A stretch of 35,712 bases of DNA from Bacteroidota bacterium. Its GTDB lineage: Bacteria > Bacteroidota > Rhodothermia > Rhodothermales > JAHQVL01. Position 1 is the stretch's first letter. Every line of letters starts with the position of its first letter. The translations under genes and the position numbers were made by a program. Below are positions 26,660 to 34,204 of this stretch, in pieces. Under the pieces are notes generated by a model. The model saw only the letters and a program-made list of their open reading frames with translations. It was not told the DNA's origin and ran no database searches. The DNA is taken from positions 1 to 35,712 of the forward strand of contig JBCCIM010000044.1 of assembly GCA_039111535.1 (NCBI GenBank), given 5' to 3'.

Positions 26660-27616
26660 TTACAACAACATTTTAAGGCGTGCCCGATCTACGTTGCCAC
26701 CGCTCAGGATGCATAAAACGGTTGCATCAGGTGGGAAGTCAATTTTTTTCGAGGCCACTGCAGCAAAAGACGCGGCAGCAGCGGGCTCAGGCAATACCTT
26801 ACACCACTCCATAATATCAAACATTGCACGCACAATTTCCTCTTCTTCTACCAGCACAACTTCATCAACAAATGCCTGCACGTGTGCCAGTGTGTGGGAG
26901 CCGGCAAACGGAGCGGCCAATCCATCTGCAATGGTCTTGTTGTGCGAGAGGGTAACCGGGTGGCCTGCTTCCAGGCTCTGGTACATTGCATTAGAGCCCC
27001 GGGGCTCAACACCAATTACTTTAGCTGAAGGCCGCAGGGCCTTTACGGCTGTTGCAACGCCGGAAATCATGCCACCGCCACCGATACCGGTTATTACAAC
27101 GTCTACCTCCGGAAGGTCTTCAAGGATTTCCAGGCCCATCGTCCCCTGCCCTGCGATGATATGGGGGTCGTCAAACGGGTGAACCAGCGTCAGGTCGCGC
27201 TCAGCCTGAATTTGCAGGCAAGTGTCCATGAGGCCGTCTTCTGTTAGAATGACTTCTCCGCCATAAGCTCGTGTGGCAACCACTTTAGCTTCCACGGCAG
27301 TGGCTGGCATCACAACTGTTGAATCCACACCTGCCGCAGCGGCACTCCACGCCAATGCCTGCGCATGGTTGCCAGCCGAGATGGTGATTACCCCTTTCTT
27401 ACGCGCGACTGCAGGAAGATGGCGTAAGGTATTCAGGGCGCCACGCACTTTGAAGGCGCCGGTCTTCTGAAACATCTCTTGCTTGAAAAAAAGCCGGCAA
27501 CCATACCGCTTGCTCAATTGCATAGAACCGGCAACCGGTGTTCGATGCAATTGGCCGGCAATTACTTGCTGCGCAGCCTGCAGGTCAGCGAGGGTAACAA
27601 GGGCAGCGTCGTTCAT
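26660..27616 (-). CDS. Threonine/serine dehydratase-like PLP enzyme
   Basis: 318 residues, fold type II PLP enzyme. The Schiff-base Lys is in KTGAFKVRGALNTLR (about 51-65), the substrate loop is SAGNHAQA, the phosphate-binding turn is GIGGGGMISG and the late Ser motif is LCILSGGNVD. It lacks the C-terminal ACT-like regulatory domain of biosynthetic IlvA, so it resembles the catabolic threonine dehydratase (TdcB) or a serine racemase/dehydratase. Those three activities cannot be separated by eye. It deaminates Thr to 2-oxobutyrate or Ser to pyruvate. It stands just upstream of the lut scar; if lactate and serine catabolism were once grouped here, pyruvate was the common product. Confidence 0.88.
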   Translation of the reverse strand: MNDAALVTLADLQAAQQVIAGQLHRTPVAGSMQLSKRYGCRLFFKQEMFQKTGAFKVRGALNTLRHLPAVARKKGVITISAGNHAQALAWSAAAAGVDSTVVMPATAVEAKVVATRAYGGEVILTEDGLMDTCLQIQAERDLTLVHPFDDPHIIAGQGTMGLEILEDLPEVDVVITGIGGGGMISGVATAVKALRPSAKVIGVEPRGSNAMYQSLEAGHPVTLSHNKTIADGLAAPFAGSHTLAHVQAFVDEVVLVEEEEIVRAMFDIMEWCKVLPEPAAAASFAAVASKKIDFPPDATVLCILSGGNVDRARLKMLL

Positions 27617-27641
27617 AAGCTGGGTACAGGTTGGTACAAAC

Positions 27642-27686
27642 TAAAAATGGCTTCAGTGCAAAGAACGCACTGAAGCCATTAAAAAT
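27642..27686 (-). terminator. Rho-independent terminator of the DUF3078 gene
   Basis: Perfect 13-bp stem ATGGCTTCAGTGC / GCACTGAAGCCAT with a 7-base loop, followed on the minus strand by TTTTT. It lies about 47 bp beyond the DUF3078 stop and upstream of the dehydratase start. Confidence 0.9.
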
Positions 27687-27726
27687 AAGCACCAGTTAGG
27701 CAAATATTTTACCGATACAGTTCAGC

Positions 27727-28608
27727 CTAAAGCAAGCCAACTGAAATACCGGTAGACAGTACCTGCTTCAACTGCAACTGGTCTGAAATATCAAGATCGT
27801 AGAACGTTACAAACTCGAAGTTCACGGTCAGCCAGGAATTAACAGACATCGTCACCAGGTTTTCCCAGCGGACATCAGGATCGCCGAACTGGTCAAATGC
27901 AGCAAAAATACCGAGTGAGCTTTTCAGGTGTACGTTTTCGAAGATGTCGCGATCATAGGTACCTTTTGTGCTCAAACCCGTCTCAAACCGTACGGTTTGG
28001 TCCAGGTCATTGCCGTACAGCGGACGGAGTTCTTCAAGACCAACAATGGTTTCTTTTGCACCAAAACCAATCAGCCAGGTAAACCAGTCTTGCGGCTGGT
28101 ACGTGAAACCGAGCGTCTGTGCAAACGTGGCCGGCGCAAAGAAAGCTGACACTTTCACAGGCTCATCACCACTGTAGTCAAATCCATTGGCAAACTGCGT
28201 ACGAAGCTCGAGGGAAGCCGTTGGATGCCATTTGGCAAAAGTGTCTTCGTTCTGGTAGAGGAAGTTGGAGACAAACTGAATCAGGTCGTCAGCTTTCCGG
28301 AAATCAAGCGAATCCTGCTTCAGTGAGCCGAGCGCAAAACGCATTTCGTGTTTCTGCTTCCAGCTCTCGTAATCGCGGGAAAAGTCGCCATTCAGGCTTG
28401 CTGTGAAAGCAAGTGAATTGATACCACCTTCTGCCCAGTTATCATAAGAAGCCTGGCTGCCGGCCAGGTTGGCAACAATGCTTTTCTGCCAGTCGGTTGA
28501 ATCAGGTGCAGCTTCATCTTGCGCCAACACTGTTGCCGGCGACATAAAAAAGAACATCAGCAGACCACTTAAAATCACCCGATAAGAATATTTCTCTACC
28601 GTCGTCAT
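27727..28608 (-). CDS. DUF3078 outer-membrane beta-barrel protein
   Basis: 293 residues. The signal peptide ends near AQDEAAPDS (residue ~30). The mature start WQKSIVANLAGSQASYDNWA with EGGINSLAF is the DUF3078 signature of Bacteroidota (a W...NWAxGG...S pattern). The rest alternates aromatic and polar residues in strands typical of an outer-membrane barrel (FTYQPQDWFTWLIGFGAK, VNSWLTVNFEFVTFYDLD), ending in a hydrophobic GISVGLL. Its role is not established. Single gene with its own terminator. Confidence 0.9.
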   Translation of the reverse strand: MTTVEKYSYRVILSGLLMFFFMSPATVLAQDEAAPDSTDWQKSIVANLAGSQASYDNWAEGGINSLAFTASLNGDFSRDYESWKQKHEMRFALGSLKQDSLDFRKADDLIQFVSNFLYQNEDTFAKWHPTASLELRTQFANGFDYSGDEPVKVSAFFAPATFAQTLGFTYQPQDWFTWLIGFGAKETIVGLEELRPLYGNDLDQTVRFETGLSTKGTYDRDIFENVHLKSSLGIFAAFDQFGDPDVRWENLVTMSVNSWLTVNFEFVTFYDLDISDQLQLKQVLSTGISVGLL

Positions 28609-28928
28609 TGAATTTGGAGTATGATTGAACTTGTAATCAGTGTAGTGGGCCCTAAGATCTATTTAATTGCATAATCACAACACGAAGGGGTGCAACTGAA
28701 TGCCCGTTATGCAGCTTGGTTTCAAAAAAATGGCATCTCGACGGATGATTCATAGAAACCGCGCATTCATACTGCAATGTGTATAGTTTTGCTGTACAAT
28801 TACGCAACAAATCTTGAACAATGGCCCAGGTCTTTGAAGGCAAAACCCTCAAATTAACCGCAAATGGCGTATTTAAACGCTGATTGCCGGCTTCTCTTAC
28901 TAGTACTCCAAATACTGCACCATAGGAA
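28609..28928. other. Intergenic region upstream of DUF3078 gene
   Basis: About 320 bp containing the probable DUF3078 promoter on the minus strand. Nothing else is recognisable. A minus-strand open frame across 28652-29101 starts inside the inverted-repeat element and has no protein-like character. Confidence 0.5.
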
Positions 28929-29089
28929 ATTTCGATTGTCGATTGCCGATTTTCGATTGGAGGGAACGTAAGCCGAGGAGGTACGCCACGTTTGTACGAT
29001 ATACCGAGCCCCGGCATAAGGGTTAGATAAGTTTCCCCTGTTATCCGTGTCCTCTCTTCAATCGAAAATCGGCATTCGACAATCGGCAT
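28929..29089. repeat. 161-bp element with 37-bp inverted ends made of TCGATTG heptamers
   Basis: The left arm (28929-28965) and the right arm (29053-29089) are inverted copies with 32 of 37 positions identical. Each arm is built of 7-bp units: TCGATTG, TCGATTG, CCGATTT, TCGATTG on the left, and the complement on the right. The 87 bp between has no recognisable gene. The element lies in a non-coding gap. It could be a dispersed genomic repeat, a MITE-like relic or an RNA-level hairpin. Confidence 0.7.
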
Positions 29090-29164
29090 CCAAATTGGCA
29101 TCGTTCTTGGCTTTTATCATATCAACAGATTAAAGCGCACGACCAAAAGGGCGCTAAAATCTAA

Positions 29165-29197
29165 AAACCTTCGAAAAACACCAAAAAACGAAGGTTT
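29165..29197. other. A-rich-loop hairpin upstream of the peptidoglycan-binding gene
   Basis: Stem AAACCTTCG / CGAAGGTTT (9 bp) with a 15-base A-rich loop, 130 bp upstream of the gene at 29328. On the minus strand it is followed by TT, giving weak terminator character, but no minus-strand gene feeds it. It may lie in the leader of the 29328 transcript. Confidence 0.4.
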
Positions 29198-29327
29198 AGG
29201 GAGACCCACCCCGCCTAAGACTTCAAATCTTTGTTGCATTATCAAACACAGATTTGCGCATTTTCAGACAATTACTGGAAGTGTATGAGGTCCTCCTAAA
29301 TACTTTACAATCAATCATTCAACGGAA

Positions 29328-30137
29328 ATGAAAAAAGGTTTACAGTTAGCACTAGCCCTCCTGTTCTTCTTTGGATCTACGGCTTTCGCCCAGGATGTAA
29401 CGCTTGCAGATGCAGACTTACCTCCTAACGCAAAAGCAGGCGAGTGCTATGCACGTGTTCTGATTCCCGAGCAGTACAAAAACACTTCAGAGCGCGTTTT
29501 GGTACGCGAAGCATCTGAGCGGATCGAAACCATTCCTGCAGTTTACCGCACGGTACAGGAACGCATTCTCGTGAAAGAAGCATCTGAGCGTCTTGAAACC
29601 GTTCCTGCTGTATACGAAACGGTTACCGAGCGTTTGCTTGTGAAGCCAGCTTATACAACCTGGAAAAAAGGCACCGGTGCCATCACCAAAGTTGACAACT
29701 CAACAGGTGAAATCATGTGTCTCGTAGAAGTACCAGCTGAGTACAAAACAGTAACAAAGCGCGTTCTGAAACAAGATGCAACGACGCGTAAAATCACTGT
29801 TCCTGCTGAATACCAGACCGTTAGCGTACGTAAACTGGTTGAGCCAGCTAAAGAGCGTCGTATTGCAATCCCTGAAGAATACCAGACGGTTGTAAAACGC
29901 GAGCAGGTAACAGATAGCCGTCTCGAATGGCGTTCTATCCTGTGCGAAACGAACACAACAACCAATGTGATCTCTTCATTGCAGCGTGCCCTCAAAATGC
30001 GTGGCTTTGATCCAGGCCGTATCGACGGTGTAATGGGTCAGCAGACCATCGAAGCAATTAGCCGTTACCAGCGCTCAAAAGGCATGGCCAGCGGTCAACT
30101 GACGATGGAAACGCTGAAGTCACTTAACGTGATCTAA
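29328..30137 (+). CDS. Secreted repeat protein with C-terminal peptidoglycan-binding domain
   Basis: 269 residues with a cleavable signal (MKKGLQLALALLFFFGSTAFA). The middle (about 45-205) consists of roughly six imperfect repeats of 20-23 residues with the pattern P-x-x-Y-x-T-V-x-x-R-x-L-V-x-x-A: IPAVYRTVQERILVKEA, VPAVYETVTERLLVKPA, VPAEYKTVTKRVLKQDA, VPAEYQTVSVRKLVEPA, IPEEYQTVVKREQV. Residues ~215-269 are a PG_binding_1 domain (LQRALKMRGFDPGRIDGVMG then TIEAISRYQRSKGMA). Cys40, Cys131 and Cys202 are the only mature cysteines. It is probably periplasmic or outer-membrane associated and wall-binding. Single gene with a strong terminator. Confidence 0.9.
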   Translation: MKKGLQLALALLFFFGSTAFAQDVTLADADLPPNAKAGECYARVLIPEQYKNTSERVLVREASERIETIPAVYRTVQERILVKEASERLETVPAVYETVTERLLVKPAYTTWKKGTGAITKVDNSTGEIMCLVEVPAEYKTVTKRVLKQDATTRKITVPAEYQTVSVRKLVEPAKERRIAIPEEYQTVVKREQVTDSRLEWRSILCETNTTTNVISSLQRALKMRGFDPGRIDGVMGQQTIEAISRYQRSKGMASGQLTMETLKSLNVI

Positions 30138-30158
30138 GGCATTTCGCTTTATGATTAG

Positions 30159-30192
30159 AAAAGGCGTCCGGTAAATGCCGGACGCCTTTTTC
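30159..30192 (+). terminator. Rho-independent terminator after 29328 gene
   Basis: Stem AAAAGGCGTCCGG / CCGGACGCCTTTT (13 bp) with a 6-base loop, followed by more T. It could work from both strands, serving the convergent lspA as well. Confidence 0.92.
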
Positions 30193-30227
30193 TTTATCGC
30201 TAATTTTTACGCGCCCGTGGGTAGCCT

Positions 30228-30761
30228 TCAGGCTGCGCTGCCCTCTTCCGTTGTAGGTTTAGATCCTTCAGGCGCAACTGCCTCTTCAGGTAGTACCTCT
30301 TTGCCTACAAAAATAAAGAGAAACAGGCCGGCCATAATGGCCATATCGGCAACATTAAAAATGCCTGTCCGCACCGAACCAAAACCCACGTTCAGGAAGT
30401 CCACCACAGCCCCATCATTAAACACCCGGTCGATAAGGTTACCCACACCCCCACTCAGCATAAGCGCGCCGGCAATAATGGCAGCACGGTTAAAGCCATT
30501 GTTACGAAGCAGGTAAATAAGGAAAACAACCAGAATAACGGCCACGAGCCCGGTGAACAGCCCCTTGCGCAGGGGTTCAGGCAAGTTGGCGCCCATACTC
30601 AGGAAGGCCCCCCGGTTTTCGGAATACTGCAACCGAAACATATCGTTCGCCATACTGATGCGTCCTTCGCCCAGCAAATGCTCTTTTGCCAGATATTTGG
30701 TACCCTGATCGACGACGGTAATAATTACAAACAGCGTCAGGATGATGGGCCACTTTTTCAT
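30228..30761 (-). CDS. lspA: Lipoprotein signal peptidase (signal peptidase II)
   Basis: 177 residues, four membrane helices. It cleaves prolipoprotein signals before the lipidated Cys. The conserved blocks are all present: NRGAFLSMG (box with N and G), GGVGNLIDRVFNDGAVVDF with the first catalytic Asp, and FNVADMAIMAGL with the second. A C-terminal polar tail (GKEVLPEEAVAPEGSKP) extends past the last helix. It lies 42 bp downstream of hisI on the same strand. The window encodes several probable lipoprotein substrates (1490, 12108, 22639). Confidence 0.97.
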   Translation of the reverse strand: MKKWPIILTLFVIITVVDQGTKYLAKEHLLGEGRISMANDMFRLQYSENRGAFLSMGANLPEPLRKGLFTGLVAVILVVFLIYLLRNNGFNRAAIIAGALMLSGGVGNLIDRVFNDGAVVDFLNVGFGSVRTGIFNVADMAIMAGLFLFIFVGKEVLPEEAVAPEGSKPTTEEGSAA

Positions 30762-30803
30762 AACTAGGGGTAGATTGAGTGCGCGTTAACGTTGCGGGTG
30801 TAT

Positions 30804-31196
30804 CTATTGGCCGTATACAGCCTGCGGGTCAAATACTTGTTCTCCTTCCTCAATCAAATGCTCCCCGTCAAACCGGCGATAGAAGCAACTCACCTTGCCT
30901 GTATGGCACGCAGCGCGGCCGTGCTGCTTTACACTAAATAACAAGGCATCACCATCACAGTCAATCCGGACTGCCAGCACATCCTGGGTATTGCCGCTGC
31001 TTTCTCCTTTGACCCATACCTTTTTGCGGGACCGGCTCCAGTAGGTCATGGTCCCCGTTTCGAGGGTTTGCCGCAGGGTTGCTTCGTTCATGTAAGCCAC
31101 CATTAGGATCATATCCGTCTCTTCATCCTGTGCAATGGCGGTTACCAGCCCGTCGGCATTGTATTTGACCTGTTCAAGTAAAACTTCTGGTTTCAT
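30804..31196 (-). CDS. hisI: Phosphoribosyl-AMP cyclohydrolase
   Basis: 130 residues, the stand-alone HisI length (not fused to HisE). It opens the adenine ring of PR-AMP in histidine synthesis. The motif set is complete: MVAYMNEATLRQTLETG, YWSRSRKKVWVKGESSGN, then DCDGDALLFSVKQHG with the Mg-binding DxDxD pattern, then ACHTGKVSCFYR with the zinc Cys. Other his genes are not in the window. It is 42 bp upstream of lspA and divergent from the SleB-like gene. Confidence 0.97.
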   Translation of the reverse strand: MKPEVLLEQVKYNADGLVTAIAQDEETDMILMVAYMNEATLRQTLETGTMTYWSRSRKKVWVKGESSGNTQDVLAVRIDCDGDALLFSVKQHGRAACHTGKVSCFYRRFDGEHLIEEGEQVFDPQAVYGQ

Positions 31197-31288
31197 GCGG
31201 ATGCTTCGCTTTTAGGGTGCTATTCAGGCGCTCTGGCCAGGCTACGAGCACGTCTTACAACCAACCTCGGGATTTTATTCCGCTCCTG

Positions 31289-32044
31289 ATGAAAAAAAGT
31301 ATCTTCTTATTCTTCCTCCTCGCCCTGTGGCCGGTGCGGCTTGCAATGGCAACACATCCTGTTACAGACGATTTTGAAGCACTCCGGGCGCGCCTGGAAG
31401 CCATGCCACCGATGGAAATGGACGAAATTCTCTGGCTCGCCCGGTGTATTTATTCAGAATCCAACAAAGCCAACGAACAAGAGCACATCGCATGGGTGGT
31501 GCGAAATCGCGTGAATACACAGTACAGGGGAGAAAACTACCGTGAAGTGATTTTGGAGCCGCTACAATTTAGCTTGTTTAACACCAATTCAACGCGGCGA
31601 AACTATATTCTCGGATTGAATCAAAATTCCAACTCCAAACCCTGGGTGAGCGCGCTCAACATTGCGCTAAAAATCTATCAGGCATCCCCAGAAGACCGGC
31701 CTTTTTCAAAGAAGACACGACATTTCTACAGCCCCGTTTCGATGAAAAACAGCAAGACGCCGGCGTGGGCTAAAAACGCCACACCCCTCAACTCCGAATC
31801 TTTCGATATCGACCCGGAGCGCTTTCTGTTTTTTGAAGAGATCGACCAGAGCAAAGACCCCTTTCTAGCTCTCAAGACTCCAGGAGAACGCATCGACGAA
31901 GTCAACGAAAGCACGCGAGAGAAACTGCAGCCGGTGCGGAGCAAATCATCGATAAGAGATCGCTTGAAGCCGAGTGGCCGCGTGGCGCGCCCGATGCGTC
32001 CGAGCAATACAAAGCGGAAGACGACAAAACGCGCCGGGTGGTAA
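31289..32044 (+). CDS. SleB-like cell-wall hydrolase, exported
   Basis: 251 residues from ATG 31289, which begins the signal MKKSIFLFFLLALWPVRLAM; an upstream in-frame extension to 31217 would bury it. The Hydrolase_2 (SleB/CwlJ) domain spans about 45-175: ILWLARCIYSESN carries the proposed catalytic Glu, followed by HIAWVVRNRVNTQY and LEPLQFSLFN, then ALKIYQ and HFYSPVSMK. These enzymes cut peptidoglycan glycan strands; homologues outside spore-formers are general wall hydrolases. The tail from ~190 is low-complexity and very basic (RPSNTKRKTTKR). Its stop is only 6 bp from the left end of the IS element, so the original 3' end may have been altered. Confidence 0.87.
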   Translation: MKKSIFLFFLLALWPVRLAMATHPVTDDFEALRARLEAMPPMEMDEILWLARCIYSESNKANEQEHIAWVVRNRVNTQYRGENYREVILEPLQFSLFNTNSTRRNYILGLNQNSNSKPWVSALNIALKIYQASPEDRPFSKKTRHFYSPVSMKNSKTPAWAKNATPLNSESFDIDPERFLFFEEIDQSKDPFLALKTPGERIDEVNESTREKLQPVRSKSSIRDRLKPSGRVARPMRPSNTKRKTTKRAGW

Positions 32045-32116
32045 ACCTGCTGACCTTACCCCTTGAAATTGTACCAAAGGAAGTGAGAGATTTCTCATAA
32101 CTAATCCCTTGATACA

Positions 32117-32383
32117 ATGCGAAAAAGCAGATTCAACGAAGAGCAAATTATCCGTATCCTCCAGCAGCATGAGCAAGGCATGAAAGTGACTGATCTATGC
32201 CGCGAGCATAACATCAGTGAAGGCACTTTTTACAGATGGAAGAGCAAGTACGGCGGCATGGACGTCTCCGAAGCAAAGCGACTGAAGGCAATGGAAGAAG
32301 AGAATCGCAGGCTGAAGCAGATTGTAGCTGACCAGGCACTCGATATTCATGCACTCAAGGCTGCCTTGTCAAAAAAGTACTGA
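32117..32383 (+). CDS. IS3-family transposase OrfA
   Basis: 88 residues, complete. Helix-turn-helix DNA-binding protein of IS3 elements: MRKSRFNEEQIIRILQQHEQ, then DLCREHNISEGTFYRWKSKY, then a leucine-zipper helix (MEEENRRLKQIVADQALDI). The last codons cross AAAAAAG, the usual -1 frameshift site that would fuse it to OrfB as the active transposase. OrfA alone is intact, but the element is dead because of OrfB lesions. Confidence 0.93.
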   Translation: MRKSRFNEEQIIRILQQHEQGMKVTDLCREHNISEGTFYRWKSKYGGMDVSEAKRLKAMEEENRRLKQIVADQALDIHALKAALSKKY

Positions 32384-33258
32384 GGCCTGCGCAGAAGCGA
32401 GCAGCCGTGGATGTGATGCGTGATTATGATCTAAGTGAACGGCGTGCTTGTAGGCTGGTAGACCTAGCCAGATCAACGTATCGCTACGCATGTAAACGGA
32501 AGGCAGATGAAGCACTGCGTAAGCGTTTATGTGAGCTTGCAGGTGAACGTCCGAGGTTTGGTACACCGCGTCTGACCGTTTTACTTAGGCAAGAATTTGG
32601 CGCTGTTAACCACAAGCGTATTGAGCGGCTATACAGAGAAGAGAGACTCCAACTGCCTCGTAAGCGTAAGTAGCGACGTAGAGGCATCAAGCGAGCACCA
32701 CTGGTGCAGCCTGATCGCATTGGACAGCGCTGGTCACTTGATTTTATGAGAGATTCGCTCAGCGACGGTCGGCGCTTTAGGCTCCTTAGCATCATTGATG
32801 ACTTCTCCAGGCAAGCACTTGCGATTGAGGTTGATACATCAATCTCAGGCGAGCGGGTGACACGGGTGCTAGATCGCCTAATTGAGCATCACGGATTGCC
32901 AGAAGTGCTTGTGACAGGTAATGGACCCGAGTTCACAAGTAGAGCAATGCTACTGTGGGCAGAAGAACGCGGCATTGCTTTGCACTACATCGATCCTGGC
33001 AAGCCCATGCAGAATGCCTTTGTAGAAAGTTTTAATGGGCGAGTCAGAGATGAATGTCTTAATCCATCATGGTTCAGCAGCTTACAACACGCACGTGCCC
33101 ACATAAACAACTGGAGAAAAGACTACAATGAAAAGCGACCTCATAGCAGCTTGAACTATCTGGCTCCCGATGTATTTGCCAATCAATGGAAAATGTCGGC
33201 CGGACCTTCTAAATTCAACCTGAACCTCTCATTAACCCCGGTACAAACTCAGGGGTAA
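32377..33258 (+). pseudogene. IS3-family transposase OrfB, stop-interrupted and catalytically dead
   Basis: About 293 codons in the -1 frame from orfA. The HTH_21 part (MRDYDLSERRACRLVDLARS, GERPRFGTPRLTVLLRQEFG) ends at an in-frame TAG at 32671-32673 (RKRK[13 protein letters not shown]). The rve integrase core continues in the same frame: WSLDFMRD with the first Asp, then VTGNGPEF where the family has DNGPEF, so the second catalytic Asp is Gly (GAT to GGT would be one transition), and [17 protein letters not shown] with the Glu. The C-terminal HSSLNYLAP block is intact. Two independent single-base changes, each inactivating. Confidence 0.92.
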
Positions 33259-33263
33259 GGTCA

Positions 33264-33373
33264 ATCGCTTCGCTTTTGCCCATCTTTCTACAAATTTCAG
33301 CGACCTCGACACCGGACTCAGCCTGGAGAAGCGCAAATACAATTTGGGATTCAGTGAACTTTGATTTCTTCAT
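33264..33373 (-). pseudogene. Truncated OrfA of a second IS3-type element
   Basis: ATG at 33373 begins MKKSKFTESQIVFALLQAES then GVEVAEICRKMGKSEA, the N-terminal half of an IS3-family OrfA (usual length about 88). After 37 codons the frame is cut exactly at the right end of the IS at 32051-33263. The DNA from 33374 to about 33450 is probably its leader and terminal repeat. The other half is not on the far side of the intact-length IS, where the SleB-like gene lies, so a deletion accompanied or followed insertion. Confidence 0.82.
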
Positions 33374-33610
33374 GGCAATCGGGGATTAAGTTCAAGATAA
33401 CGATTGCCGGAAACTCTAATTTAGATTGGCTCAGTTTTTCGAGAGGAGATCAATAGGTCAAGTCAATAGTGTTTTACTTCAGAAGTATAATTACGCGAAC
33501 CATCGAATAATCACCACTCATAAAATCGAAGCCCAGTCACCATCAAACGCTTTTTAACTAGCAAAGGGAAACCTATTCTTCATCACAAGTAATTAATAAA
33601 ACTAAAAAAC
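33374..33610. other. IS leader remnant and AT-rich intergenic DNA
   Basis: The first ~80 bp are likely the outer end of the truncated IS. Thereafter the sequence becomes AT-rich with no frame of note, up to the stop of the thioredoxin-fold gene at 33611. No clear terminator is visible. Confidence 0.45.
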
Positions 33611-34204
33611 TCAATTTACCATACGTGCAATCAATCGATCCTTCATCAAACCACTGTCAACTGTTGAACTTGGAAAATATAATTCCTTCACTATATTATC
33701 CTTAATATAAAGCAATGCCGGCGTTTGAATCATATTCAATTCGTTCTTAAGAATCGCATTTGTATCCATAAAAACGTGCGATCTATTCGCTCTAATTGAT
33801 GCAAGCAAAGAATCATACATGCTTACAGCTATCGCATATCCATTTTTTTCAGTTTGCATCTCAATTTCCTCAAGAGCCACAGCCCCCTCCTCAACACATG
33901 AATAACAATCATATGGCCCGAACAACAAAACAATGAATTCGGGATTATTATTTACTATACTATCTCCTAAAACTAATTGAATACTACTAACTTCAGCATC
34001 AATTCGACTACGCCTCATCTCCTCCAGGCGTTCAACTGTAGCCAGTGCTTTCTTCTCAGATTCCGCACTAGCTTCTCTTAAAGATTTATTTTTAGAGTAA
34101 AAACTGGCTGCAAAAAAAGCACCACCAAGCAAAATAATCGCAACAAGAATAGTAGAAAACGAAATGCTTTTCAATATTCCTGGAAGAAACTCATCAATAT
34201 TCAT
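33611..34204 (-). CDS. Membrane-anchored thioredoxin-fold protein with CYSC
   Basis: About 197 residues from ATG 34204, which overlaps the end of the propeller gene by 11 bp; the upstream start at 34261 would lie wholly inside that gene. One membrane helix (ISFSTILVAIILLGGAFFAA) is followed by a coiled coil (KNKSLREASAESEKKALATV) and a thioredoxin-like domain: FIVLLFGPYDCYSCVEEGAV with the C-x-x-C pair at the right place after a beta strand, and IQTPALLYIKDN with the cis-Pro loop. Likely periplasm-facing thiol-disulfide exchange, like TlpA/ResA relatives. Translational coupling to the propeller gene and proximity to Cys-rich peptides suggest those are substrates; this is inference. AT-rich codon use unlike the genes before 33 kb. 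Confidence 0.8.
   Translation of the reverse strand: MNIDEFLPGILKSISFSTILVAIILLGGAFFAASFYSKNKSLREASAESEKKALATVERLEEMRRSRIDAEVSSIQLVLGDSIVNNNPEFIVLLFGPYDCYSCVEEGAVALEEIEMQTEKNGYAIAVSMYDSLLASIRANRSHVFMDTNAILKNELNMIQTPALLYIKDNIVKELYFPSSTVDSGLMKDRLIARMVN

Larger units (their letters stand above)
32051..33263 (+). mobile_element. IS3-family element (IS407-like), inactive
   Basis: 1213 bp. Both ends read inward TGACCTTACCCCT, then a near-match ending TTGTACC (about 25 bp inverted repeats with a one-base slip). Two genes are present: orfA, and orfB in the -1 frame past a slippery A6G at 32371-32377. No direct target duplication is seen: the left flank reads CTGC and the right ATCG. The transposase carries an internal stop and a lost catalytic Asp. 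The right end abuts the cut end of another IS3-type orfA. Confidence 0.93.

Noticed and set aside
28929-29089. CRISPR-like array
   Set aside because: The repeats are 7-bp units without spacers and occur as two inverted arms, not direct repeats with unique spacers.
28652-29101. 149-residue minus-strand frame
   Set aside because: Begins inside the heptamer inverted repeat and translates repeat DNA; no signal, domain or coding-like composition.
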